From Torulaspora globosa (lineage: Eukaryota; Ascomycota; Saccharomycetes; Saccharomycetales; Saccharomycetaceae), in assembly GCF_014133895.1 (NCBI RefSeq), contig NC_050727.1:1671738-1735737 (forward strand): a stretch of 64,000 nt of DNA, written 5' to 3'. Made by a program: the position numbers and the translations under genes. Within the stretch, counting starts at the first letter, position 1. Every line of letters begins with the position of its first letter. The notes beneath the pieces are model-generated. The model was not told the DNA's origin. It saw nothing but the letters and a program-made list of their open reading frames with translations, and searched no databases. Shown in pieces: positions 12,696 to 21,888 of the stretch.

Positions 12696-13886
12696 ATGGT
12701 AGTGTTTTTCAGAAGGAGGAAGGTTTCGCTAGCAGATCAGGATACTGGTGAGCCAGTCAGGAAATCAAGGAAACCACCAAATACGGCATTCAGGCAACAG
12801 AGACTCAAAGCTTGGCAGCCAATTCTCTCACCACAAAGTGTACTGCCATTGCTGATATTTGTTGCTTGTATATTTGCTCCTATAGGTATTGGTTTGATAG
12901 TGAGTGCCACAAACGTTCAAGACCTTGTTATCGATTACAGCAGATGTGAAACGGATGCAAGTGGCCAGGATTTCAGTGAAATACCCTCCAAGTTTGTACA
13001 TTACCACTTCAAAAGACCAGTCACGACCAAACCCAGCTGGAAGCTTGATGAAAGTGATCCGAGCACTACCTTTTGTCAAATACGATTTCAGGTACCCAAT
13101 CGTATTAGGCATCCAGTTTATCTTTACTACAAATTGACGAATTTCTATCAGAATCACCGTAAGTACGTGGAATCCGTGGATATCCAGCAGCTAAAAGGTG
13201 AGGCAATTGATGCTGATAACTTGAATAGCAACTGCAATCCTCTCAGGAAATCCGGCGGGAAGGCGGTATATCCCTGTGGTCTAATAGCTAACTCGATGTT
13301 CAACGATACTTTCAGTACGGTGCTTGAAGGTAGCGATGGTACAGAGGACTTCCAGCTAACTAACAAAGACATAGCGTGGGCGATAGATCGCCATCGCTTC
13401 AAGAAAACTAGTTACAACGCTTCACAGATTGTTCCACCTCCTAATTGGGCTAAGAAATATCCTGAGGGTTATACAGATGAAAACATACCTGATATAAGCT
13501 CTTGGGAGGAATTGCAGGTATGGATGAGGACAGCTGCATTACCAAAGTTTTATAAACTGGCGCTGAAAAATGAAACAGGAGAACTGCCCAATGGAACATA
13601 TACCATTAGAATTGAGCAAAACTATCCTGTCTCATCGTTTGGAGGATCGAAATCGATAGTTTTGACGACAAGTAGCATTATCGGAGGAAGGAATATCTCC
13701 CTGGGTGTACTCTACTGCATTGTTGCGGGTATATCGGCACTTTTCGCTATTATTTTCCTTGTCAAGGTCATAATACAGCCAAGAACCATGGGCGACCATT
13801 CATACCTGAACTTTGACAGCAACGTCGAAAGCCATGTAGAGCAACAGAGCAACAACAACAACATCCCCCTCAGGGAGATTCTCTAA
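12696..13886 (+). CDS. CDC50: Cdc50/Lem3/Crf1 family P4-ATPase flippase subunit
   Basis: Non-catalytic beta subunit that binds P4-ATPase lipid flippases (Drs2 for Cdc50, Dnf3 for Crf1) and is needed for their exit from the ER and for activity. It has 396 aa. After a basic cytosolic N-terminus comes a membrane segment at about residues 50-72, then a large lumenal domain with several cysteines and N-glycosylation sequons (NDT, NAS, NET, NGT, NIS), a second membrane segment at about 335-362 and a short tail. By position it is the single ancestor-type gene of the duplicated pair YCR094W (CDC50) and YNR048W (CRF1). CDC50 is used as the name, but it could equally be called the CDC50/CRF1 ancestor. 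Confidence 0.94.
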   Translation: MVVFFRRRKVSLADQDTGEPVRKSRKPPNTAFRQQRLKAWQPILSPQSVLPLLIFVACIFAPIGIGLIVSATNVQDLVIDYSRCETDASGQDFSEIPSKFVHYHFKRPVTTKPSWKLDESDPSTTFCQIRFQVPNRIRHPVYLYYKLTNFYQNHRKYVESVDIQQLKGEAIDADNLNSNCNPLRKSGGKAVYPCGLIANSMFNDTFSTVLEGSDGTEDFQLTNKDIAWAIDRHRFKKTSYNASQIVPPPNWAKKYPEGYTDENIPDISSWEELQVWMRTAALPKFYKLALKNETGELPNGTYTIRIEQNYPVSSFGGSKSIVLTTSSIIGGRNISLGVLYCIVAGISALFAIIFLVKVIIQPRTMGDHSYLNFDSNVESHVEQQSNNNNIPLREIL

Positions 13887-14053
13887 TGAAATTATACAAA
13901 TCATATATTGTTATAAAATAGCGGGAGAGATTCTTTGATAACTTCCGAAGAGCGCTGGCTACGTTTATGCATACGGCGATGAGCAGATCACAGAAATCGC
14001 CATTGTGAAAGAACCAAAGCCCAGGGACTCTGACTTAGAGCGCCGAGCTACTC

Positions 14054-14665
14054 TTAGCTCTGACCCAGATTTCTAGAACTCCTCGTATTTTGTCTTTTCA
14101 GTCTTTCACGCATCATCATGGATGAAGAACTGATCCCAGCGGGTGAGGGAGCCACCTGCGTCTGTTGAGCCCTCACGTCGGCTGCTCCTCCCGCATTATG
14201 ATGACTGCTCTGACTGAGATTCACGGATTGGACAGACTCCGATGCTATTTCGGTGCTTTGACTCATGTAAACCTGGTGAAAAGACATACCTGCACTCGAA
14301 TGCTGCTCAGCTTCAGCAAAAGGGGGCGCACCGGAGCCATGCTGTTTCTTGAGATCTGTAGATACCTTGCGCAAGTGATGGAAGCCACTGCTGATAGGAT
14401 TGGAACTGACGTGGTTCTGCTTCTTCAGGATTTTTTGCTCGTTCGGCAGATCGTCTTTATGGCCTAACCATCCTGGAAACCCAGTGAAGGGTTCTTGATC
14501 CTTGTAGAACTTTACTAGCGCCCTGTGAACCACGGTACTGGTTACGGTGTCACCATCTGTTTCGGTTCTAACCGATAGATTCGACAACGAATGGGAAAGG
14601 GACTTCGTTGACGAGCGGAATTTATTCCACAAACCGCCAGAACTCTGGTTAGCCGTTGCACTCAT
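14054..14665 (-). CDS. MSO1: Mso1, Sec1-binding exocytosis protein
   Basis: Small regulator of vesicle fusion that binds the SM protein Sec1 and contacts the plasma membrane and SNAREs at sites of exocytosis. It has 203 aa (S. cerevisiae Mso1 about 210). The conserved N-terminal part (LWNKFRSSTKSLSHSLSNLS, then HRALVKFYKDQEPFTGFPGW and LPNEQKILKK) carries the Sec1-binding region. The rest is Ser/Gln-rich and disordered. The C-terminal segment ERLKRQNTRSSRNLG is basic. It sits between CDC50 and LYS9, exactly as YNR049C lies between YNR048W and YNR050C. Confidence 0.93.
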   Translation of the reverse strand: MSATANQSSGGLWNKFRSSTKSLSHSLSNLSVRTETDGDTVTSTVVHRALVKFYKDQEPFTGFPGWLGHKDDLPNEQKILKKQNHVSSNPISSGFHHLRKVSTDLKKQHGSGAPPFAEAEQHSSAGMSFHQVYMSQSTEIASESVQSVNLSQSSHHNAGGAADVRAQQTQVAPSPAGISSSSMMMRERLKRQNTRSSRNLGQS

Positions 14666-14926
14666 ATACGTAGTTTAACCAGTCGGACCACGAATCTTTT
14701 ATGGCCAAATTGATGTACTTGCATCTACTACTGTTAGTGCTTTTGGTAATGGCTGGTATAAGAGCTAGTAAAATATGAAAACCACATGATATTGGCTGTC
14801 ATCACCGTAACAGCCACTGAAGTCCATCAAGTCGCTAGGTATCCATTATACTCGACCGCCCTTCTAATAATTATACATAGGGTCATATATATGCATTATC
14901 TTATCTCACAGTGGGTAACGGTGATC

Positions 14927-16267
14927 TTAACCAATAGTCTTCTCTTTTAGGTAAATGCCGTACTTGTCCTTCAGTTCCTTCATGATAGGATCGTTGACCT
15001 CTGGGGAGTATGGGGCCACTAAACCGGGACCCTTGAGCTTACCCTCCAGGATAAACTTTGTAGCAATGGAGACGGGGAGACCGACAGTCGCAGCCATGGA
15101 ACTGTATCCACCAACTTTACCGTAGTCAATCAATGTAGATGTTCTAATTTCTGTAGTACCGTCGGCCCATTCGATACCGAACTTGTGTTGCAGAGCAACC
15201 ATATCGCGCTCGCCCTCCTCGTATTGCATCAACTCCTCTAGTCTACCACAAAGAGTATCCAGAGCATTCCCCTTTGGAACAATCAAAGTGTCAGAGAAGA
15301 AGCCTAGCCACAAGAAACCCGACAAGATTCTCTCTCTATCTTCATCAGATTTCCACGAAGTCTTGAAGTCGATTGATGCAATCAAATCGGCTTTGGACTT
15401 CGACTTGCTTCCTAACCATTTCTGTAGAGCTTCATTCCATGGAATTGGCTTACTAAAGATTTCGCTCTCTTCGTCTCTCAACAAACCGATATCGACAAGC
15501 ACCTTCACAAATTCCGGAAATCCTTGATATCTAAGGGTGCCTCTGATAACGGTCTCAGCTTCCGGAATGTGGTACAATTCCTTGAACAAGGTGGAATCTC
15601 TGTTTGGATAGCAAACGAAGGCGTAGCCCGGGTAGATGAAGTAAGGTTTAGCAGAAGCCATCAACTCTTCAGATGAAACGGTTTCAATTTTGCCATCTTT
15701 CCAGTATTTGGCCGAGTTTCTCAGTGCCAACAAGACACCTCTAGAAGACCAAGAGAATTTGTAACCCAGAGGATTATCGGAGTCCTCTGGCGCTGGAAGA
15801 CCACCACAGTAGGACAGGAATGACTTGATCTTACCTCCTGCTCTATGCACTTCATCAATGGTCTTGACGGCATACAAGTGATCGATACCTGGGTCCAACC
15901 CAATCTCGTTCATGACTGTAATTCCAGCCTCCTTGATTTGTGGCTCTAACTCTCTTAAAGCATCAGAAATGTAGGAGGAAGTCACCACATCTTTCTTCAA
16001 TCTGATGGCGCTCTTCACAACGTTTGGATGATAGATGTATGGAATCAAAGAAATGACAATATCGTGCTTTTCTAAAGCTGCATCCAATTGAGCATCGTCT
16101 GTAACATCCAGAGAAATCGCGTTAGAACCCGAGCTCCCAGCTAACTCCTGTGCTTTGAGCAAAGTCCTGCAGGCAACAGTAACATTTATATCTTCATTGG
16201 CAGATAGGGTGTCAACGACTGGTTGCGCGACAAAGCCGGAACCGAGCAAAAGAACGTTCTTCACCAT
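14927..16267 (-). CDS. LYS9: Saccharopine dehydrogenase (NADP+, L-glutamate-forming)
   Basis: Seventh enzyme of the fungal alpha-aminoadipate lysine pathway; it condenses aminoadipate semialdehyde with glutamate to saccharopine. It has a Rossmann start (NVLLLGSGFVAQPV) and conserved blocks such as NEIGLDPGIDHLYA, SYCGGLPAPED and YGKVGGYSSMAATVG. The open frame runs 19 codons further upstream but only from a GTG. The ATG at 16267 gives 446 aa, identical in length to S. cerevisiae Lys9, and puts the nucleotide-binding strand immediately after the start. A Lys14-type site lies about 120 bp upstream. Confidence 0.98.
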   Translation of the reverse strand: MVKNVLLLGSGFVAQPVVDTLSANEDINVTVACRTLLKAQELAGSSGSNAISLDVTDDAQLDAALEKHDIVISLIPYIYHPNVVKSAIRLKKDVVTSSYISDALRELEPQIKEAGITVMNEIGLDPGIDHLYAVKTIDEVHRAGGKIKSFLSYCGGLPAPEDSDNPLGYKFSWSSRGVLLALRNSAKYWKDGKIETVSSEELMASAKPYFIYPGYAFVCYPNRDSTLFKELYHIPEAETVIRGTLRYQGFPEFVKVLVDIGLLRDEESEIFSKPIPWNEALQKWLGSKSKSKADLIASIDFKTSWKSDEDRERILSGFLWLGFFSDTLIVPKGNALDTLCGRLEELMQYEEGERDMVALQHKFGIEWADGTTEIRTSTLIDYGKVGGYSSMAATVGLPVSIATKFILEGKLKGPGLVAPYSPEVNDPIMKELKDKYGIYLKEKTIG

Positions 16268-16385
16268 TTGTGGTAACTTTTGATGCCGTCCAACATGTTT
16301 AATAAAACACAGTCCTCTCGTCACTCTCAGATCGACTCTTTTTATATTGGCATCAACCTGTAGCGCTTCGCATATCTCTTGAAAT

Positions 16386-16394
16386 TCCGCCGGA
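16386..16394. promoter_or_regulatory. Candidate Lys14 binding site upstream of LYS9
   Basis: TCCGCCGGA matches the published Lys14 consensus TCCRNYGGA and lies about 119 bp upstream of the LYS9 ATG. It implies activation of LYS9 by the Zn2Cys6 factor Lys14 with aminoadipate semialdehyde as co-inducer, as in S. cerevisiae. One site was seen. Confidence 0.7.
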
Positions 16395-17015
16395 AAAATG
16401 CACAGGCTTCATGGCTTATTCTAAAATCCCATCGGGATAACTAGCAGATAACTGGATTTCAGAATGGCCCAAAGATGCTAGCTCTGTCAAACTGAGGGCT
16501 TCGAGTTCCGCTTTGCCAGCACCGCCGCCGGGACTATCTTGCATACACTTACCTCGAAATCCTGACCATGCATTTCGCGTCTGGGCAATCTTCCGCCTGC
16601 GTACCAACCGCGGGCGGCAAACTTTGATACGCAATCCGGGCCTGGGAAACCACTATAGCGACGATTGGACCTGAATTGCTGAACTTCCAGCCTTCGAATT
16701 CAGCTCGAATCGCATAGTGTTGAAGCTCGTGTTTGGTGATAACTCAGCTCATCGAAGTTTCCCAACTTTTAAAGTAAAAAATTTCACCATACTTTGTTCT
16801 TTACTGCGGTCTACTTTTGTACTTTTAAAGTGACCAATGGGACTTATCACCATACTTATGCTCTTTCTCACATACTTGTGGTAAACGAAACCCATAGATT
16901 AACTCGCACGGTTGTTGTATACTTCGGTATGCAGCGCAGAGTGGGAAGTTGCAGCTCTGAAATCCACTGTATTCCCATTTTGAAACGTGCTATAGCTCCT
17001 GGAAGTAACTGCATC
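16395..17015. other. Intergenic LYS9-OCA4
   Basis: Distal LYS9 upstream region and the OCA4 3' flank. Short open frames on both strands lack any recognisable protein character. Nothing further is supported. Confidence 0.5.
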
Positions 17016-18065
17016 TTACGTGAAGATGTGCTCCGTGTAGAAATTGTGTTGTTGGGGGGCGTTTTCCTTTTCCCATAGATCCCTCTGGAACTTTAGCCAG
17101 TTGGGAAGCGCGGACTCTCGCGGGATCTTCACAGTTAATACGTCTTGCGTATCATTGCAATTCTGGCTGCGGTAATACTTGAAATCATGTCTGTTGAACG
17201 CCAACCTGTAGCGGCTTCCAAAGATGCCCAGACTGGAAGAAGATTTTGTCATTTGCGGCGAGTCAAACTCCTCTGCTCGAGACTGGGTTCGCCTGTGGTT
17301 TTCAGCCTCTTCAACCATTCTAAGCAGTCTCGACGGAACTGTTGGAGAGCAGCTTAGATCTGCTTCGCTGACGATCTCCGTGTTCGAAGCTAACCTGTCC
17401 ATTGCTGTTGACTCTAAAAGCGGATCCGGTGTTAAATGTAATTCATCCATAGGCTCTACAAGAGATTGATCCTCTTTCTCCTGCTCAACATCGATGTTTA
17501 ATACCTCAAGGAATGTCTCTGCAAAATAGCTTCTGTTCTTGCCTGAAAACAGCCTATACTCGTTGATCACAGATGACAAGCTCCATTTTTGGATCTTTCT
17601 TAAAATCCCAATTATTATCGACGTCCGGTCGACCAAGAGCAAGTTGTGCTTCTCAGTGTTCAATAGCTGGTAGAGTGTTTTCTTAATACAGCTACTTTTG
17701 ATCAGCATCAAATCGTCCTGATCCGTTAGGTGATATGTGCCGCCAAAAGTTGACTCAATATCATGCTTGTCGGTCTCCGGCCATCCATAAGACATTAAAC
17801 CATCGCGATTATTAGTGCAGCCCTTATTTGCATTGTTACTGGTGGGCTCGCCGGCCACTGAGAAGTCGGCTATGCGTATCAAGCTCCACTCAATGGACAA
17901 AGTGGCAAAAAACTCTCGAAAGAACTTGGACGGTTCTTGTCCGCCAACGAAAAGAACAGTCTTGAGATTGAGCGTCTCTAGGAAGGACAGGTTCAGCGTT
18001 TCCACCTTCGAACATCGATAGATTCCCTCTTCTGCGATACCGAAATTCGCCGGAGGTACGAGCAT
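17016..18065 (-). CDS. OCA4: Oca4-like member of the Siw14/Oca phosphatase family
   Basis: Member of the dual-specificity-phosphatase-like Oca1/Oca2/Siw14 group, linked in S. cerevisiae to oxidant-induced cell-cycle arrest and inositol pyrophosphate metabolism. It has 349 aa (S. cerevisiae Oca4 about 362). The N-terminal PPANFGIAEEGIYRCS is the family signature. The segment that should hold the catalytic HCX5R loop reads LLLVDRTSIIIGILRKIQKWS, with no cysteine at the active position. This copy is therefore probably a pseudophosphatase, as suspected for Oca4. An acidic and serine-rich insert follows (about 190-260). The position between LYS9 and BRE5 fits YCR095C interleaved with the YNR block. 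Confidence 0.88.
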   Translation of the reverse strand: MLVPPANFGIAEEGIYRCSKVETLNLSFLETLNLKTVLFVGGQEPSKFFREFFATLSIEWSLIRIADFSVAGEPTSNNANKGCTNNRDGLMSYGWPETDKHDIESTFGGTYHLTDQDDLMLIKSSCIKKTLYQLLNTEKHNLLLVDRTSIIIGILRKIQKWSLSSVINEYRLFSGKNRSYFAETFLEVLNIDVEQEKEDQSLVEPMDELHLTPDPLLESTAMDRLASNTEIVSEADLSCSPTVPSRLLRMVEEAENHRRTQSRAEEFDSPQMTKSSSSLGIFGSRYRLAFNRHDFKYYRSQNCNDTQDVLTVKIPRESALPNWLKFQRDLWEKENAPQQHNFYTEHIFT

Positions 18066-18379
18066 CGTTTCCTAACCTTGCAAGTAAGCTCCTCACCGCT
18101 TAAATCCCGAAATTGATGGCACTATAAGCTTTTTTACGATTGATACACTTGCCATCTTTGCTTATGTTGGTAGTATTTCGATTTAGATTACTGCCGGCGC
18201 GCAAAGGCATTGAAGCTATCAGCGATGGTTTTACAGGCGTAAATAGGTGATCAGGACCATAGAATGCAATATTGTGAATTTTACAGCTTTTTTTGAGTAT
18301 ACACGTCTTATTCTTACTATATCATCGTCCCTCGTTAAATAAAAGTGGCTTAATTACCTGCCGGCCCATCAACTGGGGT
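18066..18379. other. Intergenic OCA4-BRE5
   Basis: OCA4 promoter and BRE5 3' flank, AT-rich. No motif was recognised with confidence. Confidence 0.4.
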
Positions 18380-19756
18380 CTAGTCCCGTTTTTTGTTAGG
18401 ATGCTTCTTGTGTGAGCGGGAGCCGTTTGAGGATCCCGCTGGTGGCGACCCTGTGGTTTTCTTTACAGTCTTTCGGCTTAGGTAAACTTCTGTATCTCCA
18501 ACCATGAGTTGTTTTCTATCGAGAGCTTCAACTTGGCTCCGCTGTGTCTCAAAATCGACCACGGCAAAGCTGTCAGCGGTCGTCATCTTCATGATAGTGC
18601 CGAACTCGCTCTCCAAGGCCTTCTTTAGCTTCTCTTCCTTGATGCCGGCGGTTCCTTTGATATAAATCGGATAGAAGCCGTCCTTGTTGACGGTGCTGAA
18701 CTGAGGTTTCTTTTTCACTGGCTTTGTTGCAGAGAGCTCTCTATGACTGGATAGGTCAGTTTTGCTTTCTGGTATCTTCTTGTTGCTGGGTACCTGCAGA
18801 TCTGGTTTGGCAGGCCCGTTCTGTGATGAGGTAACTGGCGGCGCTGTTTTAATGTAGTCGCTACTGGCAGCCAATTTAGAAGCCCAGCTCATACGCGCAG
18901 GAGGTCTTGCTTTGTTTTGTGCTGGAGCGTCAGGCTCCTTCTGTTTATCCATCGTGGACGGTGCCTCGTGGTCGCTTTCATCTTTCTGTAACGTTTCCTT
19001 CTCAGAAATATCAGTCTCTTCCGTTGCCACTGCCTTCTCGCTCTTATTGATGGGTTTTAGTTCGCTTATGTCTTCTTCTGTTCTGCTATTACTTTTGAGC
19101 TCGTTGCTTATTGTTTGATCGAGTGGTGTAGACTCTTTGAAATCAGCTTCTCCCTTGCTTTTAGCCTCAGATTTTCTAGCTTTGAGCTCCGGTTCATTTT
19201 CTGCTTTCACGCCTTCATGTTGGCCTCTCTCTTCCACTGCCGCCTTACCGTTGATTACTGGTGATTCTGGAGGTTGTTTTGATTCTTTTGACTTCGAGCT
19301 GCCCTCATTTGGGGACGGAACAGCCACCCAGTTGTCGGGTATGAAGCGAATAACATCATTCGTAATGTCGTACGCATTTTTGTTGTCTGTATTTGGTTGC
19401 AGAACGATCGTTTGACAAAACCTATAAGCCGGAGTCCCTGACCAAAAGATTTCACCAGTAGTCAAGATCAGGATGCCCGAGTGCGAAGCTGTTTGAAAAT
19501 CGCAAGTGTCAATCTTTGCTTTCAAATCGCTAACCTTTTTATTGTTCCTCGTAAAAAACTTGCTGATGTTCTCCTTCCCTGTAAGCTTTATTGTGGGTAA
19601 AATATCTGAGCTTGTGTCGAAATCTATCTGATAATTGATATGTGTCAATTCCGCAGTCGCAGAGTACAAAGAGGAGACCTTGGAGGGATCTTTTTTCATC
19701 CTCTGGTAATACGTTTCCAGAAAAGCGTACACAATATCTTGGACGGCTGCTCCCAT
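18380..19756 (-). CDS. BRE5: Bre5, cofactor of the Ubp3 deubiquitinase (G3BP-like)
   Basis: Forms a complex with Ubp3 that deubiquitinates COPII/COPI components and acts in ribophagy and stress-granule biology. It is the yeast counterpart of G3BP. An NTF2-like domain occupies about residues 1-145 (VQDIVYAFLETYYQRM, then FFTRNN and TAELTHINYQ). A long Lys/Glu/Ser-rich disordered centre follows, and an RRM at about 360-435 (FYPIYIKGTAGIKEEKLKKALES). The open frame begins two codons earlier at a TTG. The ATG at 19756 gives 458 aa and matches the MG-VQDI start of the S. cerevisiae protein (515 aa). Confidence 0.95.
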   Translation of the reverse strand: MGAAVQDIVYAFLETYYQRMKKDPSKVSSLYSATAELTHINYQIDFDTSSDILPTIKLTGKENISKFFTRNNKKVSDLKAKIDTCDFQTASHSGILILTTGEIFWSGTPAYRFCQTIVLQPNTDNKNAYDITNDVIRFIPDNWVAVPSPNEGSSKSKESKQPPESPVINGKAAVEERGQHEGVKAENEPELKARKSEAKSKGEADFKESTPLDQTISNELKSNSRTEEDISELKPINKSEKAVATEETDISEKETLQKDESDHEAPSTMDKQKEPDAPAQNKARPPARMSWASKLAASSDYIKTAPPVTSSQNGPAKPDLQVPSNKKIPESKTDLSSHRELSATKPVKKKPQFSTVNKDGFYPIYIKGTAGIKEEKLKKALESEFGTIMKMTTADSFAVVDFETQRSQVEALDRKQLMVGDTEVYLSRKTVKKTTGSPPAGSSNGSRSHKKHPNKKRD

Positions 19757-20372
19757 ATTCAAATATTTATAACTGTTTCTAGTGACTCAATTTATTGGGT
19801 GTTGATGCAATGATGCTAATTATTATGCTGAAAATTCGGGAATGAAGGGAAGGTGTTACCTCGGTCTATCAAACATGCAAAGGCTCCGCCTAGAAACGAA
19901 AAAACGTATAGTAGATAGTTCAATGACTTTAAGATAATAACTGCAGCCTGGTTAACGGATAACAACAGCCCAATCTCGGTTTTCGATTAGCGAAAAGCAG
20001 ATTGATGTCGAAGGCTAAACAGAAAAAGAGTCCTAGCTTCGGGCAAAATGCAGACTTGGGTTCAGGCCACCTGGACGAGATCACGTAGACCTAGGGAATG
20101 TTGAATCCTTCTATACTATGCTATATGGCTAGTAACCAGAGGCGGGCTTCATTTTACCTTGAAAATTTTTCAATATTGAAGATCCGATCCACGATAACTC
20201 TGTACGTCAAACCTCTTCAATCAAGAAGAGCTTGAGAATAAGAGCTATTGGTAGAGGCTACTGATATCCAAGATTCTGGATATTGGTGCTTCTGCGCTTA
20301 AAGTATTCCGCCGGTCCGCTTTACCCGTAGTACCTCTAAGGATAGCTTCATTTATATAATTTGCGTAGACCG
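19757..20372. other. Intergenic BRE5-POP2
   Basis: 616 bp containing the BRE5 promoter and POP2 3' flank. No additional gene or clear factor site was found. Confidence 0.45.
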
Positions 20373-21674
20373 TCACTCTCCATTGATGCCATAGATAAGA
20401 TTTCTATAACTGGAGAAGTTAGTTCCGTTAGGCATTTTGTTCGCCAGCAACTTATTCAACTGAAAGAAGCACAACCCTGTCAGTAGGCTTTCTCCCCCGG
20501 TGGTGACAAACAGGGAGTATCTGGGAATGCTCAATTCTTCGGCCAATGATGATAAAGTGTACTGTTTTTGCTGCTGTGTGGGTTGCGGTTGTTTGGAGTC
20601 CTGCATGACCTTGCAAATTAGGTTTAAATCGTAAAAGTTTGGTATGAATTTGTGAACCCACCATTCGAAGTCCTCTCTGTTGTTGGGCATGTCATTGTTC
20701 ATAAGAATGTTGATTAGGAAACCGAAATCGTACGCAGCGTGATATGTGAGCCATGTAACGGAGGCCTCCAGAAGCAGTCCTGAGTCGATCATTAGTTGCG
20801 CAAACTCGAAGGGGTCTATCCCATTCGTTTTATGACTATGGAAGTTGATGCCTGATTTCTGCAGAAGCTCAAAGGACTCCTGTGACATCATTTCTTTTGT
20901 CTCGTCGAAGCAGAAATTGAACTGCCAGGTGGACGGGCCACTTTCTGGCTTGTTTCCGCTCGCGTCGCAAAGTGACAGACCTATCTGTATAGGATTTAGA
21001 AAGTCGACATTCGATCTCATCGTCTGATAGTGGTAATCTGTCTTAGATCTGAAATTGCCGATCGGCCGCGCTATAGTCCCGACAAACTCCGTGCTTATTG
21101 AAACGTAATTGTATTGTGTAATCAGTTTTCTTATAGAGGCGAATTCAGCATGCAAATTATTCAGCCACACCTCACGGATAAATAGATGGTTTGGCGGCGT
21201 GAGTAGTACCGGGGCTGCATTCGCAGTCGCAATGTGCTTTGGAACAGTGTTATTTCCAGGTCTAGTCAAACCAGCGGGAGCTTGGCTAATGCCGCCTATG
21301 CCCGGCGGCCCATTTGGAGCCAAGTTTCCAGCATTCGGGACGCTGAAAGCCGGATGTTGGGGGACTTGTGGGCCGTGAGCCTGCTGTTGTTGCTGCTGCT
21401 GCAGCGGCGCCTGGACCTGACCCAACGATGGATCCAGTTTCTGCTTCAGATGAAAAGAGTTGGACATATCGGGCGCAGCATGAGAGCTAGCCACTCCAGG
21501 CATGCCTTGCACCATTCCCGGCTGTTGAGGATATAATCTCGATGTTTGCTTCATCTGTGGGGAGAATACCTGAGCATTCATCCTAACATTGGCTTGTTGG
21601 TCATTTTGTTGTTGTGGTGAAAAAAATTGGTCTCCCATAGGAAACACATGAGATCGCATATTCATTGGCTGCAT
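20373..21674 (-). CDS. POP2: Pop2/Caf1 deadenylase subunit of CCR4-NOT
   Basis: 3'-5' exoribonuclease-fold subunit of CCR4-NOT that bridges Ccr4 to Not1. It has a Gln/Pro/Asn-rich N-terminus of about 160 residues, then the RNase D-like domain from IREVWLNNLHAEFASI to the end. The open frame extends four codons upstream only from a GTG. The ATG at 21674 gives 433 aa, the same as S. cerevisiae Pop2. At the DEDD catalytic positions I read Ser-Glu (SISTEFVG), Asp (YHAAYDFGFL) and Glu (TTGGESLLTG). S. cerevisiae has S-E-D-Q, so this is another non-canonical site. Confidence 0.97.
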   Translation of the reverse strand: MQPMNMRSHVFPMGDQFFSPQQQNDQQANVRMNAQVFSPQMKQTSRLYPQQPGMVQGMPGVASSHAAPDMSNSFHLKQKLDPSLGQVQAPLQQQQQQQAHGPQVPQHPAFSVPNAGNLAPNGPPGIGGISQAPAGLTRPGNNTVPKHIATANAAPVLLTPPNHLFIREVWLNNLHAEFASIRKLITQYNYVSISTEFVGTIARPIGNFRSKTDYHYQTMRSNVDFLNPIQIGLSLCDASGNKPESGPSTWQFNFCFDETKEMMSQESFELLQKSGINFHSHKTNGIDPFEFAQLMIDSGLLLEASVTWLTYHAAYDFGFLINILMNNDMPNNREDFEWWVHKFIPNFYDLNLICKVMQDSKQPQPTQQQKQYTLSSLAEELSIPRYSLFVTTGGESLLTGLCFFQLNKLLANKMPNGTNFSSYRNLIYGINGE

Positions 21675-21888
21675 TATCGCTAACACAATGTGCGAGCGCC
21701 GTACTAGCTTGACAGGAGCCCGTTATTCTGCTTACTGCATTGCTACGATGCCGTTATCTTGAGCTCGACTTAGGCCATCTTTTAAGCTAACTATAACTGA
21801 AGAGTCGTATCAAGTTATCGTCGTGGTCCCCCAGGATATTAATTCAACTATTATACAAATGGTGCTAGCTACAGACCGGTAGGTTTGG

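Noticed and set aside
16268..16324. N-terminal extension of LYS9
   Set aside because: It begins with GTG, not ATG, and adds 19 residues absent from the family. The ATG at 16267 gives the canonical 446 aa.
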